From: Gordonia jinghuaiqii
Lineage (GTDB): Bacteria > Actinomycetota > Actinomycetes > Mycobacteriales > Mycobacteriaceae
Length of the DNA stretch: 64,000 nt
Direction: 5' to 3'
Assembly: GCF_014041935.1 (NCBI RefSeq)
Contig: NZ_CP059491.1
Span: 3,410,001 to 3,474,000, forward strand
Each line of letters begins with the position of its first letter. Position 1 is the stretch's first letter. Shown here one piece after another: positions 25,721 to 35,983 of this stretch. The notes under the pieces were generated by a model, which was not told the DNA's origin, made no database searches, and saw nothing but the letters and a program-made list of their open reading frames with translations. Both the position numbers and the translations under genes were made by a program.

Positions 25721-27139
25721 TCAGCCGGCGTTGACGATCTTGTCGAGCCTGGGCGGCAGCGTCATCCCGCCGGGGAACCGGTGCCAGCCCTTGCGGTCGT
25801 AGTACTTGGTGCCGAGCAGACCCAGCAACACTCCGACGAGCAACCCGATCATGCACTGGATGATCGACCGGCCCAGCCCGGCCGACAGATCCGCGTCGAA
25901 GTAGAGCACCGCTCGCACGCCGAGATAGATGACGTGCATCGGTTCGACGGCGGCGATCCACTCGAAGAACCGCGGGCTGGCCTCGAGCGGCAGGGTGCCA
26001 CCCGAGGAGGGCAGACCGAACACGACGAAGAAGACGAGGTTGAACAACAGGCCCGCGTTGCCGAACACCGCCATCATCGCGCTGGCGCTCACCCCGACCG
26101 CGAAGATCGCGAGGACCGAGAGCATCCACAGCACGAACCCGTTGGGCAGTGATGTCCCCACGAGCGCTCCCACGCCGATGAACAGCGCCGAGAGCAGTAC
26201 CGCCACGACGAACATGATGGTCCACTTGGCCGCGAGGGTCGCCCAGCGGCTGATCGCGAGCCGCTCCCGCAGCTGATAGAACGGCCCGTACTCGATCGGC
26301 GTCTGGCCGAGCATGCCGTCGACGACGATGCTCACCATCATCGCGCCGGTGAAGCCCGCGAGCACCAGCAGCAGCGTGAAGTAGAACGCCGACAGGCCGT
26401 TTCCGGCACCATTCGGCAGCGGCGTCGGCTCGGAGACCTCGACGGCCACCGGCGTCGCGAGTGCCAGTTGCGCGGCGCCGCTGAACGAGATGTCGTTGCG
26501 CTCGAGTTGGGTGCGGACCTGCTCGGTGAGCTGCGCCCCGACCTCCTCGTTGACGCGTGTGCGGACCGTGTCGGCCAGCGTTGTGGTGATCGACGACGCG
26601 AACGCACCCGAACCCCGGTTGATGAAGATGTCGATGGTCGGTCTCGTCGGCTCGGCCGTCAGCACGGTGGCACGGCCCAGCGCAACCGCCCGGTTGGTGA
26701 AGTTGGAACCCACGACGATGACGCCGTACACCTTGCCGCTGTTGAGCTCACCGAGAGCGGTCGACCGGTCGGTGCGTGTGATGATGATCCCGTTGTCGGC
26801 GGCGGAGGAGATGATGCCGTCGGCCACCTGGTCACCGAGGTTCTGCTCGGTCGCCACCCCGTCGGCGTTCTCGATCTCGCCACCGGAGTCCTCGTTGACC
26901 AGGGCCACCGGGAAGTCGTGCAGATGCCGTTGCGGGTCGACCACCGCCGACATGTACAACGCCGCCATCAACGAGAAGAGGATCGCGACCAGCACCACCG
27001 GCGCCAGCCAGAACCGGGGCGAACCGAGGACTCCGGCGATGGTCCGCCCGGTCGGCTGCTCGGCCTCGGGCGCCTCGTGCGCACCTCTGCCGGAGTCCTC
27101 GTCGACCCCGGACCGGACCTGCGACTCGTGCGTACCCAT
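25721..27139 (-). CDS. DUF3533 / ABC-2-like membrane protein (YhgE/Pip related)
   Basis: A 472-residue membrane protein. A short cytoplasmic N-terminus leads to one hydrophobic segment (residues 45-68), a large extracytoplasmic domain beginning D-F-P-V-A-L-V-N-E-D-S-G-G, then five or six hydrophobic segments from about residue 250. The V-N-E-D and late membrane pattern match DUF3533 proteins, relatives of ABC-2 permeases and the phage infection protein group. Some are linked to export or membrane organisation; the substrate is unknown. No ATPase gene is adjacent. Confidence 0.65.
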   Translation of the reverse strand: MGTHESQVRSGVDEDSGRGAHEAPEAEQPTGRTIAGVLGSPRFWLAPVVLVAILFSLMAALYMSAVVDPQRHLHDFPVALVNEDSGGEIENADGVATEQNLGDQVADGIISSAADNGIIITRTDRSTALGELNSGKVYGVIVVGSNFTNRAVALGRATVLTAEPTRPTIDIFINRGSGAFASSITTTLADTVRTRVNEEVGAQLTEQVRTQLERNDISFSGAAQLALATPVAVEVSEPTPLPNGAGNGLSAFYFTLLLVLAGFTGAMMVSIVVDGMLGQTPIEYGPFYQLRERLAISRWATLAAKWTIMFVVAVLLSALFIGVGALVGTSLPNGFVLWMLSVLAIFAVGVSASAMMAVFGNAGLLFNLVFFVVFGLPSSGGTLPLEASPRFFEWIAAVEPMHVIYLGVRAVLYFDADLSAGLGRSIIQCMIGLLVGVLLGLLGTKYYDRKGWHRFPGGMTLPPRLDKIVNAG

Positions 27140-27244
27140 CGACGTACCTCCCCCGCAGGCCCACGCGTCAGCGCGGGTGACCGCAACCTCTCGGCCGCCG
27201 ACCTCGTCGACCGAACAACGACATCGACCGAGAAGCGGGTCGAC

Positions 27245-28156
27245 CTAGAAGCCCAGTCGACGCAGCTGCTTGGGGTCGCGCTGCCAGTCCTTGGCGACCT
27301 TCACATGCAGATCCAGGTACACCTTGGTGCCCAGCAACCGCTCGATCTGTGCGCGGGCCACTGTACCGACCTCTTTGAGGCGGGCTCCCTTGTGGCCGAT
27401 GATGATGCCCTTCTGGCTGTCTCGTTCGACGTAGAGCACGGCGTGGACATCGACCATCGGCGGCAGATCCGGGCCGCGGTCCTCGCGATCGATCACCTCT
27501 TCGATGGTCACCGCGAGCGAATGCGGCAACTCATCGTGCACACCCTCGAGTGCGGCCTCGCGGATGAACTCCGCCATCAGGACCTGTTCGGGTTCGTCGG
27601 TGAGTTCACCGTCGGGGTAGAACGCCGGCCCCTCTTCCATCAGGCCGACGAGCACGTCACTCAGGACGTCGAGTTGTTTGCCCGACTTCGCCGAGACGGG
27701 TACCACCTCCGACGTCGGGCCCAACAACTGCGACAGGGCGAGGAGTTGCTTGGCGACCTGTTCGGGACCGACCCGGTCGATCTTGGTGACCACGCCGATA
27801 ATCGTTGTGCGCGGGGCCATCTCACGCACCTGCGAGATGATCCATCGGTCGCCCGGACCGATGGCCTCGTCGGCCGGGATGCAGATGCCGATCACGTCGA
27901 CCTCGGAGTAGGTGTCGCGCACCAGATCGTTGAGCCGGCGGCCGAGCAGGGTTCGCGGACGATGCAGGCCGGGCGTGTCGACGAGGATGAGCTGGGCGTC
28001 GGGCCGGTTGACGATCCCGCGGATGGTGTGGCGGGTGGTCTGCGGCCGGTTGGAGGTGATCGCGATCTTCTCCCCCACCAGCGCGTTGGTCAGCGTCGAC
28101 TTGCCGGTGTTGGGTCGTCCGACGAAACAGACGAATCCCGAACGGAACTCAGACAT
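27245..28156 (-). CDS. era: GTPase Era
   Basis: A 303-residue ribosome-assembly GTPase that binds the 3' end of 16S rRNA. G1 is G-R-P-N-T-G-K-S-T (residues 13-21), G3 is D-T-P-G, G4 is T-K-I-D and G5 is S-A-K, followed by a C-terminal KH domain with G-H-K-G-A-R-L-K-E-V-G. The start overlaps the end of the cytidine-deaminase-like gene by eight bases. With ybeY, the CorC-like gene and phoH it forms a ribosome-maturation cluster typical of actinobacteria. Confidence 0.97.
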   Translation of the reverse strand: MSEFRSGFVCFVGRPNTGKSTLTNALVGEKIAITSNRPQTTRHTIRGIVNRPDAQLILVDTPGLHRPRTLLGRRLNDLVRDTYSEVDVIGICIPADEAIGPGDRWIISQVREMAPRTTIIGVVTKIDRVGPEQVAKQLLALSQLLGPTSEVVPVSAKSGKQLDVLSDVLVGLMEEGPAFYPDGELTDEPEQVLMAEFIREAALEGVHDELPHSLAVTIEEVIDREDRGPDLPPMVDVHAVLYVERDSQKGIIIGHKGARLKEVGTVARAQIERLLGTKVYLDLHVKVAKDWQRDPKQLRRLGF

Positions 28157-28493
28157 CGGCTCGCCCCAGACGTTGCTGCGGCCGGCCCGCGGTGTCGGTG
28201 AGTACGACGTAGGCCTGCGGACTCATCTCGTGCAGGGTGGCCAGGCCGGGATCGTCGGCGTCGCCGTTGACGATCACCGCGGCTTCGAAAGTACGGGCAC
28301 CGCTCGAGATCGCCGACGCGACCGCGACCTGCAACCCGCTGAGTGTGAGCGTGGCGGTGCGCACGTCGGCGCCGGCGTACGTGCGGCCGTCACCGTCCCG
28401 CACGGCAGCGCCCGAACGCGCCTCGGCGCGGGCCAGGGCGCCACGGGCGAGCACCACGAGCTTGCGATCCTCGTCGGCGAGGGTCTCGGTCAC
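28149..28493 (-). CDS. Cytidine deaminase-like protein without catalytic motifs
   Basis: A 114-residue protein placed between the CorC-like gene and era. The fold pattern resembles small cytidine deaminases ([21 protein letters not shown]), but the zinc ligands H/C-A-E and P-C-x-x-C are absent: the protein has no Cys at all. A catalytically dead relative with a structural or RNA-linked role is likely. The GTG start overlaps the upstream stop. A similar short gene sits here in M. tuberculosis (Rv2365c). Confidence 0.65.
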   Translation of the reverse strand: MTETLADEDRKLVVLARGALARAEARSGAAVRDGDGRTYAGADVRTATLTLSGLQVAVASAISSGARTFEAAVIVNGDADDPGLATLHEMSPQAYVVLTDTAGRPQQRLGRADV

Positions 28494-30025
28494 TGATTCA
28501 TCCTTGCTGTCGGTTGCTCGGCGCTTCTGCGATCTGAGCCGTTGCGATCTGAGCCGTTGCGATTTGAGCCGTTGCGATCTGGGCCGTTGCGATCTGGGCC
28601 GTCGTGATCGGGGGTTCCGGGGTCGGTCCGGTCGGCGCGCACACGCTCTTCTTCGTGTTCACGACCCGCGGTGCGGTCGTGGCGCCCGTGCGGTCTGCCG
28701 GAATGTCCACGCCCATTCGACGTGTCGTCGCGGTCGGACCTCCGGTCGGTCTCGGCCCCGGGGACCCGGGTGACCAGGACGGTGATGATGCGCTGGCGCC
28801 CTTGGCGATTGGGCCCGCCTTCGGCCACCAGTTGCAGTCCGTGGGACTTGACCCGGGCGCCGGGCAGCGGGACGCGTCCGAGTTCGAGACCGACCAGTCC
28901 ACCGACGGTCTCGACCTCTTCCTCGTCGATCTCGACGTCGAACAGCTCACCGAGGTCCTCGACCGGGAGTCGCGCCGACACCCGGAACGAGCCGTCGCCG
29001 AGATCCTCGACCGGGGCGACCTCGTCGGTGTCGTATTCGTCGGTGATCTCCCCGACGATCTCCTCCAGCACGTCCTCGATGGTCACCAGACCGGCGATGC
29101 CGCCGTACTCGTCGACCAGCATCGCCATGTGGTTGCGGGCGCGCTGCATGTCTGCCAGGACCTTGTCGAGCGGCTTGGAGTCGGGGATGAACTCGGCGTC
29201 GCGCATGACGTCGACCACGCGCAGTGTCGCCGGGTCGATGCGCCGGGCCACCGTCCGTGCCACGACGTCCTTGAGGTAGACGATGCCGAGCACGTCGTCG
29301 GTGTTCTCACCGATGACCGGGATGCGCGAATGACCCGATCGGGTCGCGAGGTTCGTGGCCTGCAGCGCGGTCTTGTCGGCCTCGATCCACACCATCTCCG
29401 GACGCGGCACCATCACCTCGCGCGCGCTGGTGTCACCGAGATCGAACACCGAGTGGATCATGCGTCGTTCGTCGGCAGCGACCACACCGCTGGCCTCCGC
29501 GAGGTCGACGACCTCACGGAGCTCGATCTCGGTGGCGAACGGGCCGTTGCGATACCCGCGGCCGGGCGTCAACGCATTACCGATCAGGATCAGCAGGCGG
29601 GTGAGCGGTTTGAGGAGCACACCCAGCGCCGACAACAGATGCGACGACGCCAGCGCGATCGTGTACGCGTGCTGACGGCCGAGCGTGCGCGGGCCGACGC
29701 CGATGGCGACATAGGAGATCACCGCCATCGCGGCGATCGCCACGACCAACCCCCCGCCGACTCCGATCAGACGGGTCGTCGCGACGGTGATGAGCGCGAC
29801 GGCCGCCGTCTCACACGACACCCTCAGCAGCACGACCAGACCGACGTAGGTCGCCCGGGCGTCGAGGATGATCGCCAGTCGACGGGCACCGGCCCGACCC
29901 TCGCGGACCATGTCGTCGACGCGGGCGTTGGAGACCGTCGAGACCGCGGTGTCCACCGCGGCGAAGACCCCACCGATCCCGATCAGTACGACTGCGGCCA
30001 CGATGAACCAGTAGTCGGCAGGCAC
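28490..30025 (-). CDS. CorC/HlyC-type membrane protein with CBS domains
   Basis: A 511-residue CNNM/CorC family protein. Four hydrophobic segments in the first 150 residues form the DUF21 domain, then two CBS domains (near 205-330, with the E-V-M-V-P-R motif at their start) and a C-terminal CorC/HlyC domain (L-G-R-V-P-L-P-G). Relatives are linked to magnesium or cobalt efflux and membrane stability. After residue 430 the chain becomes a disordered Arg/Asp/Gly tail ending in five imperfect pentapeptides (N-G-S-D-R type) encoded by a 15-bp tandem repeat, which is not part of the family. The GTG start directly follows the ybeY stop. Confidence 0.88.
   Translation of the reverse strand: MPADYWFIVAAVVLIGIGGVFAAVDTAVSTVSNARVDDMVREGRAGARRLAIILDARATYVGLVVLLRVSCETAAVALITVATTRLIGVGGGLVVAIAAMAVISYVAIGVGPRTLGRQHAYTIALASSHLLSALGVLLKPLTRLLILIGNALTPGRGYRNGPFATEIELREVVDLAEASGVVAADERRMIHSVFDLGDTSAREVMVPRPEMVWIEADKTALQATNLATRSGHSRIPVIGENTDDVLGIVYLKDVVARTVARRIDPATLRVVDVMRDAEFIPDSKPLDKVLADMQRARNHMAMLVDEYGGIAGLVTIEDVLEEIVGEITDEYDTDEVAPVEDLGDGSFRVSARLPVEDLGELFDVEIDEEEVETVGGLVGLELGRVPLPGARVKSHGLQLVAEGGPNRQGRQRIITVLVTRVPGAETDRRSDRDDTSNGRGHSGRPHGRHDRTAGREHEEERVRADRTDPGTPDHDGPDRNGPDRNGSNRNGSDRNGSDRRSAEQPTARMNQ
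28531..28605. repeat. Five 15-bp tandem repeats in the CorC-like C-terminus
   Basis: Units GATCTGAGCCGTTGC at 28531 and 28546, with variant copies at 28561, 28576 and 28591. Read on the minus strand each unit encodes an N-G-x-D-R pentapeptide in frame, so copy-number change would lengthen or shorten the tail without a frameshift. Confidence 0.85.
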
Positions 30026-30622
30026 TCAGTCCTCCTCGGACCGCGGGGCATTCCCCGGGGCCGCGATCCCGGGCCCGTCGGCGCCGCGTTCGAGGCCGGT
30101 GAACCCGATGTTGGACAGCAACCGCGAGTCGCGGTCGGTCTGACGCTGTTCCTGCGCACGCCGATGACGTTGCGCGTAGAACGCGTCGAGGATCTCGTTC
30201 TGGAGGCCGAACATCTCGCGTTCTTCTTCCGGCTCGGCGTGGTCGTAGCCGAGGAGATGCAGAACTCCGTGGATGGTCAGCATGGCGAGCTCGTGCTCGA
30301 AGGAGCGGCGCGCCTCGCGGGCCTGCTTGCGGGCGAACTCCGGACACAACACGATGTCACCGAGGATCGCCGGTCCGAGGTCGGCGGCGTCGGGCCGGCC
30401 ACCGGGGACGAGTTCGTCCATCGGGAAGCTCATCACATCGGTGGGGCCGGGCAGATCCATCCACTGCACGTGCATGTCGGCCATGGTGTCCTCGTCGACG
30501 CAGAGGACCGAGAGCAGGGCCGCGGGGTTGACGTCCATCGCGTTCACGGCGAAGCGCGCGGCGTCGATGATCAGGTCGGCCGGAACCTCGACGCCTGACT
30601 CGTTGGCCAGTTCGATGCTCAT
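30026..30622 (-). CDS. ybeY: Endoribonuclease YbeY
   Basis: A 198-residue metal-dependent endoribonuclease for 16S rRNA 3'-end maturation and late 70S quality control. The zinc motif is complete: H118-G-V-L-H122-L-L-G-Y-D-H128. The [11 protein letters not shown] segment before it is also diagnostic. A 40-residue Gln/Arg-rich tail extends past the usual end. The ATG overlaps the phoH stop (ATGA), and the CorC-like gene begins directly after ybeY, an operon order shared with mycobacteria. Confidence 0.96.
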   Translation of the reverse strand: MSIELANESGVEVPADLIIDAARFAVNAMDVNPAALLSVLCVDEDTMADMHVQWMDLPGPTDVMSFPMDELVPGGRPDAADLGPAILGDIVLCPEFARKQAREARRSFEHELAMLTIHGVLHLLGYDHAEPEEEREMFGLQNEILDAFYAQRHRRAQEQRQTDRDSRLLSNIGFTGLERGADGPGIAAPGNAPRSEED

Positions 30623-31701
30623 GAACGACGCCCCTGGGCCGCGGCACGACGCGACGCGCGGTTGCCGACGATTGTGCTGTCCGACAGTGAGCGCTGCGAC
30701 TCCTCCGCGCGACCGTATGCGTCGACGATGTCGGCGACCAGACGGTGGCGGACCACATCCTGGCTGGTCAGCCGCGCGATGTGGATGTCGTCGATACCGC
30801 CGAGGATCTCGGTCGCCGCGAGCAGGCCGCTACGGGCGCCGCCGGGCAGATCGACCTGGGTCACGTCGCCGGTGACGACGACCTTGGAGCCGAAGCCCAG
30901 GCGGGTCAGGAACATCTTCATCTGTTCGGTCGTGGTGTTCTGCGCCTCGTCGAGGATGATGAACGCGTCGTTGAGGGTGCGGCCGCGCATATACGCCAGC
31001 GGCGCCACCTCGATCACCCCGGCAGCCATCAGCTTCGGGATGGCCTCCGGATCCATCATGTCGTGGAGCGCGTCGTACAGCGGGCGCAGATAGGGGTCGA
31101 TCTTCTCGCTCAACGTGCCCGGCAGGAAGCCGAGGCGTTCACCGGCCTCGACGGCCGGCCGGGTCAGGATGATGCGGTTGACCGACTTCGACTGCAGGGC
31201 CTGCACGGCCTTGGCCATCGCCAGATAGGTCTTGCCCGTTCCGGCGGGGCCCACCCCGAAGACGACGGTGTACTCGTCGATGGCGTCGACATAGTGCTTC
31301 TGGTTCAGCGTTTTCGGCCGGATCGTCTTGCCGCGCCGCGACAGGATGTCCAGCGAGAGGACGTCGGCGGGTGATTCGTTGCCGCCGGCGGAGAGCATGG
31401 ACACGCTGTGCCGCACCAGGTCCGGCGTGAGCGGGGTGCCTCGTCCGACCAGGTCGACCAGCTCTGCCATGACGCGTTCGGATGCGGCGACGTCGGCGGG
31501 TTCGCCGGACAGCGTGACCTGGTTGCCGCGGACGTGGATGTCGGCGGGCAACAGCTGTTCGAGCGTCCGGAGGTTGATGTCACTCGCGCCGAGCAACCCG
31601 AACACGACTCCGGGAGAGACTTCGACAGTGGATGTGACCCCAGACCGGCGCGGCTGCGTACGGCTGGATTGCCCGCTCGGGTCGGGGTTGTCGTCACTCA
31701 C
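30619..31701 (-). CDS. phoH: PhoH-like ATPase
   Basis: A 360-residue protein with an N-terminal RNA-binding KH-like segment ([11 protein letters not shown]) and a PhoH ATPase domain: Walker A G-P-A-G-T-G-K-T at 151-158, Walker [10 protein letters not shown], and a [10 protein letters not shown] motif. GTG at 31699-31701 follows AGGAG by 11 bases and gives a family-length protein; the longer frame to 32406 runs through unrelated sequence. PhoH1 proteins are thought to be RNA helicases or ATPases, and association with ybeY supports a role in RNA metabolism. Confidence 0.93.
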   Translation of the reverse strand: MSDDNPDPSGQSSRTQPRRSGVTSTVEVSPGVVFGLLGASDINLRTLEQLLPADIHVRGNQVTLSGEPADVAASERVMAELVDLVGRGTPLTPDLVRHSVSMLSAGGNESPADVLSLDILSRRGKTIRPKTLNQKHYVDAIDEYTVVFGVGPAGTGKTYLAMAKAVQALQSKSVNRIILTRPAVEAGERLGFLPGTLSEKIDPYLRPLYDALHDMMDPEAIPKLMAAGVIEVAPLAYMRGRTLNDAFIILDEAQNTTTEQMKMFLTRLGFGSKVVVTGDVTQVDLPGGARSGLLAATEILGGIDDIHIARLTSQDVVRHRLVADIVDAYGRAEESQRSLSDSTIVGNRASRRAAAQGRRS

Positions 31702-31887
31702 GTATGAAATCACTCCTGGTGTTCGGGGGTTCTGCGTCTTCTGGTCGTCTGCTACGCGGCGCTTCACGATCGCGACACGCAGGCGTGAGGCCAGTGTATC
31801 GCGCTGCAACTCCCGATCAGCAGGCAATATTCCGGCCCACCCCTCTGCCGGCTGAGCCCGCGCCTCTGCCGGCCGCGCCTGCCCCCT

Positions 31888-31908
31888 TGCCGGTTGAGCC
31901 TGTCGAAG
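31888..31908. repeat. Intergenic repeat with GGTTGAGCCTGTCGAAG core
   Basis: The core matches a short repeat I recall as scattered in intergenic regions of Gordonia, Rhodococcus and other high-GC actinobacteria. It is the last of three related G/C-rich segments (CTCTGCCGG..., 31841-31908) between phoH and the hydrolase gene. Function unknown. Confidence 0.4.
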
Positions 31909-31915
31909 CCCCCCG

Positions 31916-32695
31916 TCAGATCCCCAGCACCCGGACCGTCTGCCGCACGCACCCGCTGCGCAGGTCGACGAACGCCTGGTGGCCTTCGCCGGGGACGACG
32001 ATGAGCTCGGCGGACTGCCCCCGTGACGCCGCGTCGTCGACGTATCGCCTGCTCGACTCGACGGGGATGAGGTCGTCGTCGTCGCCGTGGATCGCCACCA
32101 CGTGCGCGTCGAAGACCGGCGCCAGCATCGGTGAGGCGTCCTGGTAGGCGCGCGGCGCCTCACTGTAGGGCCGGCCGATGAACCTCTGCAGCGACTCACT
32201 GTTCGCGGCGCCGACCGTGTCGAGCACGGCTGCCTGGGCGACGACGGTGGTGATGGTCGTCGACTCGGTGCGCGCCCCGAGCTTCCCGACGGCCCACACC
32301 GCGAGCTGTCCGCCCGCGGAATGTCCGACCACCGCGGTCGAGGAGAAGTCGACACCGCGTGCGGGAAGCGCCTCCCGGACCGGACCGTCGAGAGCGCGGA
32401 TGGCATCGACCACGTCTCGACCCGTGTTGGGCCAGCCCCCGCCGGCCTCGCCGACCCGGCGGTACTCGATGTTCCAGACGACCGCGCCGCGTTCGGCGAG
32501 CATGCGGGCGACTGCGGTCTGGATCGTGGAGCCGTATTCGACGGACCATGACCCGCCGTGGATCAGGACCACGATGCGCGCGGGCGATTCCTCGTCCAGA
32601 CTGTCTCGAGGCTGGTACAGGTGGCCGAATTGGGAAGGCTCGCAGCCATATTCGATCTTGGTTCGGCGCACCGCGCAACGTGGGACGGCGCTCAC
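31916..32695 (-). CDS. Alpha/beta hydrolase, BD-FAE/esterase-like
   Basis: A 259-residue hydrolase. The oxyanion H-G-G-S-W, nucleophile elbow G-H-S-A-G-G, a late D-D-D-D-L-I-P and G-E-G-H-Q-A-F supply Ser, Asp and His of the triad, the layout of small esterases and kynurenine formamidase-like proteins. GTG at 32693-32695 overlaps the rsmE stop (GTGA) and is preferred to the GTG three codons upstream. Cytoplasmic, no signal peptide. The substrate is unknown; coupling to rsmE may only reflect gene packing. Confidence 0.75.
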   Translation of the reverse strand: MSAVPRCAVRRTKIEYGCEPSQFGHLYQPRDSLDEESPARIVVLIHGGSWSVEYGSTIQTAVARMLAERGAVVWNIEYRRVGEAGGGWPNTGRDVVDAIRALDGPVREALPARGVDFSSTAVVGHSAGGQLAVWAVGKLGARTESTTITTVVAQAAVLDTVGAANSESLQRFIGRPYSEAPRAYQDASPMLAPVFDAHVVAIHGDDDDLIPVESSRRYVDDAASRGQSAELIVVPGEGHQAFVDLRSGCVRQTVRVLGI

Positions 32696-33441
32696 CGCGA
32701 CCACCGCCGGGTGAGGACCCCGATCGCGCCGAGGGCAACGGCCGCGGCAGTGGAGGTACGCAGAACCTCGGGGCCCAGGACCACCGCATGCGCGCCGAGC
32801 GCGGTCAGATCCGCCACCTCGGTGTCGTCGAGACCGCCTTCGGGCCCGACGACGAGCACGATCTCGCCGGCATCGCCGAGGGGCAGTTCGGCGAGCGGGC
32901 GTGCGGCTTCCTCATGGAGGACCGCGACAACACCTCCGGCCGCCACCGCATCGGCACAGCGCGCGCGGACGTCGATGGTGCCCGCGAGGTCGGTCACGTC
33001 GGGTACCCATGGTCGGCGACTCTGCTTGGCAGCCGCCGATGCGGCAGCCCGCCACTTGGCAACGCCCTTGTCCGCCTTACCCGTCCAGCGCGAAACACAG
33101 CGCATCGCCTGCCACGGCACGATGACGTCGACGCCGGCCTCGGTGGCGAGATCGACAGCCAACTCGGAGCGCTCCGACTTCGGCAGCGCCTGCACCAGCG
33201 TCACCTGCGGGGTCGGGCGAGCCTCGAACGAGAGTTCACGCACCGACGCCACCAGGGTGTCCTTGCCGCGGATCTCGCTGATCTCGCATCCGGCCACCGA
33301 ACCCGCGCCGTCGCCGACGAAGATGCGTTCACCGATGCCGAGCCGGGCGACGGTCACCGCGTGGCGACCCTCCGAACCGGTCAGGATCACCTCGGCCCCC
33401 GGGGCCGGAACAGAGTCCGCCCAGAAGAGCGGCGGACTCAT
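32692..33441 (-). CDS. rsmE: 16S rRNA m3U1498 methyltransferase RsmE
   Basis: A 249-residue SPOUT methyltransferase that methylates N3 of U1498 in 16S rRNA. The ATG at 33439-33441 gives the family start M-S-P-P-L-F-W; a longer frame to 33525 is rejected. Seen: G-S-E-G-R-H-A-V-T-V-A-R-L, Q-A-L-P-K-S-E-R-S-E-L-A-V-D-L-A-T-E-A-G, R-W, and the SAM-binding knot V-V-G-P-E-G-G-L near residue 200, with L-R-T-S-T-A at the end. It lies directly after dnaJ, as in mycobacteria. Confidence 0.95.
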   Translation of the reverse strand: MSPPLFWADSVPAPGAEVILTGSEGRHAVTVARLGIGERIFVGDGAGSVAGCEISEIRGKDTLVASVRELSFEARPTPQVTLVQALPKSERSELAVDLATEAGVDVIVPWQAMRCVSRWTGKADKGVAKWRAAASAAAKQSRRPWVPDVTDLAGTIDVRARCADAVAAGGVVAVLHEEAARPLAELPLGDAGEIVLVVGPEGGLDDTEVADLTALGAHAVVLGPEVLRTSTAAAVALGAIGVLTRRWSR

Positions 33442-33481
33442 CGCTCCGCCGACGGGGCGAGTGCCGACCGGGTCACGCCGC

Positions 33482-34648
33482 CTACTTCCCGGCGAAGGCG
33501 TTGCGCAGCCGCGAGAACAGCCCACCGGGCGCCGCGGCCGCCGAGGAGTTGACCACCTCGATCTCGTCGTCGCCGACCTTCTTCAGCTTCTGCAGCGCCT
33601 CGGTCTGCGCGGCGTCGAGCTTGGTCGGGACCACCACGTCGAGGTGCACGTGCATGGTGCCGCGCACCCCGGAACTGACGTGCGGCATGCCCTGCCCGCG
33701 CAGTTTCACGATCTGGCCGGGCTGCGTGCCGGGTGCGATCGTGACGGTGACCGGGTCGCCGAGGATCGTCTCGACCTCGAACTCGGCGCCGAGCGCCGCG
33801 TCGACCATCGGGACCTTGACGGTGCAGTGCAGGTCGTCCTTGTCCCGCAGGAACACCTCGTGGGGACGTTCGGAGACCTCGACGTAGAGGTCGCCTGCGG
33901 GCCCACCGCCGAGTCCGACCTCGCCCTGACCGGTGAGGCGGACACGCATGCCGCTCTCGATACCGGCCGGGATGCGCACGGTCATGGTCCGGCGCGAACG
34001 GAATCGGCCGTCGCCGCCGCACTTGTGGCAGGGGTCGGGGATGACCTCGCCGACGCCGTGACAGGTCGGGCATTCACGAACCGTCATCACCTGGCCGAGG
34101 AACGAGCGCTGCACCGACTGGATCTCGCCGGCGCCCTTGCAGATGTCGCAGGTGACCGGCTTGCTGTCGCCGTTGGTGCCCGATCCGGTACACACGTCGC
34201 ACAGGATCGCCGTGTCGACGGTGATCTCCTTGTTGACGCCCTTCGCGCACTCGGCGAGGTCGAGCTTGATGTTGACGAGTGCCGGTTCGCCGGGCTGGAC
34301 ACGGGACTTGGGTCCGCGACCCGAGCCGAATCCACCGCCCCCACCGAAGCCGCCGCCGTTGCCGAAGAACGCCTCGAAGACGTCGCCGAAGCCTCCGCCG
34401 CCCCCGCCGAAGCCCCCGAACCCGCCGGCACCCGCGCCGGCGAGCGGGTCGCCACCGGCGTCGACGATGCGGCGCTTCTCGGGATCGGTCAGCACCTCGT
34501 ACGCGGTGCTGACCTCTTTGAACTCGTCTTCCTTGCCCGGGTTGACGTCCGGGTGCAGTTCGCGGGCCTTCTTGCGGTAGGCGCGCTTGAGCTCCTGGTC
34601 GCCGGCGCCCTTGGCCACACCCAGGATTTCGTAGTAGTCACGTGCCAC
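33482..34648 (-). CDS. dnaJ: Molecular chaperone DnaJ (DnaJ2 type)
   Basis: A 388-residue type I Hsp40. The J domain has H32-P33-D34, followed by a Gly/Phe-rich linker (residues 70-110, with G-G-F-G-G and G-G-G repeats), four C-x-x-C-x-G-x-G zinc repeats between about 145 and 215, and two beta-sandwich client-binding domains. It delivers unfolded clients to DnaK and stimulates its ATPase. It follows hrcA on the same strand, 137 bases downstream, the usual hrcA-dnaJ2 pair; I see no CIRCE element in that gap. Confidence 0.96.
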   Translation of the reverse strand: MARDYYEILGVAKGAGDQELKRAYRKKARELHPDVNPGKEDEFKEVSTAYEVLTDPEKRRIVDAGGDPLAGAGAGGFGGFGGGGGGFGDVFEAFFGNGGGFGGGGGFGSGRGPKSRVQPGEPALVNIKLDLAECAKGVNKEITVDTAILCDVCTGSGTNGDSKPVTCDICKGAGEIQSVQRSFLGQVMTVRECPTCHGVGEVIPDPCHKCGGDGRFRSRRTMTVRIPAGIESGMRVRLTGQGEVGLGGGPAGDLYVEVSERPHEVFLRDKDDLHCTVKVPMVDAALGAEFEVETILGDPVTVTIAPGTQPGQIVKLRGQGMPHVSSGVRGTMHVHLDVVVPTKLDAAQTEALQKLKKVGDDEIEVVNSSAAAAPGGLFSRLRNAFAGK

Positions 34649-34785
34649 GGTCGTAGTGATCCTTCGGTCTCAGTTGGTGCCGGGCGGTGTGCGCTCGCAC
34701 GACCGCGCAGTACGAGTATGGGGAACCATCCGCACCGCCGACGACCGGCCGGGTCCTTGCGAGGCCGGCGTCGTCGACACGGGCG

Positions 34786-35820
34786 TCATCGTTCGGCGAG
34801 CACCTCACCGATGTATTTGGCAACGGCTGCCACCGATGCAATGGTTCCCGGATAGTCCATCCGTGTGGGGCCGAGCACACCGACGCCGCCGAACACGGTT
34901 CCCGATGCACCGTACCCTGTCGACACCACCGAGGTCCCACGCAGGTTCTCGGTCTGTGTCTCCTCCCCGATCTGCACGGTGACCTGCCCCATGTCCTGCG
35001 TCGTCGCGAGGATCTTGAGAACCACGACCTGCTCCTCGAGCGCCTCCAGCACGGTGTCCATGCCCCCGACCACGGGTGTGAAATCGGCAGCCGAGCGCGC
35101 CAGATTCGAAGTCCCGCCCAGAACGAGACGGTCGTCGCCGCGTTCGACGAGGGTCTCCACCAACACGGTCGCGATGTTGAGCACGGCGCCCCGGATGTCG
35201 TCGGGTGCGCTGTTGGCCAGTTCGGCCACCGCCGCCGAGGCCGCCTCGAGTCTCTTGCCGTGCAGCGCCGCCGAGAACAGATCCCGCAGGCGGGCGATGT
35301 CGTCCTCGTCGTGGTCTTCGTTCAGGGCGACCATGCGTTGCTCGACGCGCCCGTTGTCCACGATCACCACGAGCAGCAGGCGCGACGGCGACAGCGCGAC
35401 GACCTCCAGGTGGCGCACGGTTGCCGCGGACAGCACCGGGTACTGGATGACCGCCACCTGCCGGGTGAGCTGGGCGAGCAACTTGACCGATCGTCGGAGG
35501 ACGTCGTCGAGGTCGACGCCGGAGTCGAGTACCGACAGGATCGCGCGGCGCTCCGCCGACGACAACGGCTTGATCTCGCTGATCCGGTCCACGAACATCC
35601 GGTAGCCCTTGTCGGTGGGCACGCGACCCGAGCTGGTGTGCGGTTGGGTGATGTAGCCCTCGGCCTCCAGCACGGCCATGTCGTTGCGGACCGTCGCACT
35701 CGACACCCCGAGCTGATGCCGCTCGACGAGCGCCTTGGAGCCGATGGGTTCCTGCGTGTCGACGAAGTCGGTCACGATCGCACGCAGGATCTCGAAGCGA
35801 CGATCATCGGTGGTTGACAC
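34786..35820 (-). CDS. hrcA: Heat-inducible transcription repressor HrcA
   Basis: A 344-residue repressor of class I heat-shock genes (groE, sometimes dnaJ2) through CIRCE operators. GTG 35818-35820 follows AGGAGG by eight bases. The winged helix reads [30 protein letters not shown]; then come the dimerisation and inserted domains, ending with G-P-T-R-M-D-Y-P. No CIRCE palindrome (TTAGCACTC-N9-GAGTGCTAA) is visible upstream of this gene or of dnaJ within the window, so regulation of this locus itself is unclear. Confidence 0.96.
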   Translation of the reverse strand: MSTTDDRRFEILRAIVTDFVDTQEPIGSKALVERHQLGVSSATVRNDMAVLEAEGYITQPHTSSGRVPTDKGYRMFVDRISEIKPLSSAERRAILSVLDSGVDLDDVLRRSVKLLAQLTRQVAVIQYPVLSAATVRHLEVVALSPSRLLLVVIVDNGRVEQRMVALNEDHDEDDIARLRDLFSAALHGKRLEAASAAVAELANSAPDDIRGAVLNIATVLVETLVERGDDRLVLGGTSNLARSAADFTPVVGGMDTVLEALEEQVVVLKILATTQDMGQVTVQIGEETQTENLRGTSVVSTGYGASGTVFGGVGVLGPTRMDYPGTIASVAAVAKYIGEVLAER

Positions 35821-35983
35821 GCGGTACACCTCCTGGCTCAGAGCACTGCCATACAGTGGGTGAGTTCCATACTACGAAATTTGCACGGCATCGCGGCTTC
35901 GCGGCGCGGCCGCTGCGCATGGACCGTCGAGGCGTCGTCGATCACGCACGATCGACGAGGCGCGGGCGTCGGAGGAGTTCGGC

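Noticed and set aside
31702..32406. N-terminal extension of phoH to 595 residues
   Set aside because: The extension is a shadow of the neighbouring hydrolase; GTG 31701 has a ribosome binding site and gives the family length.
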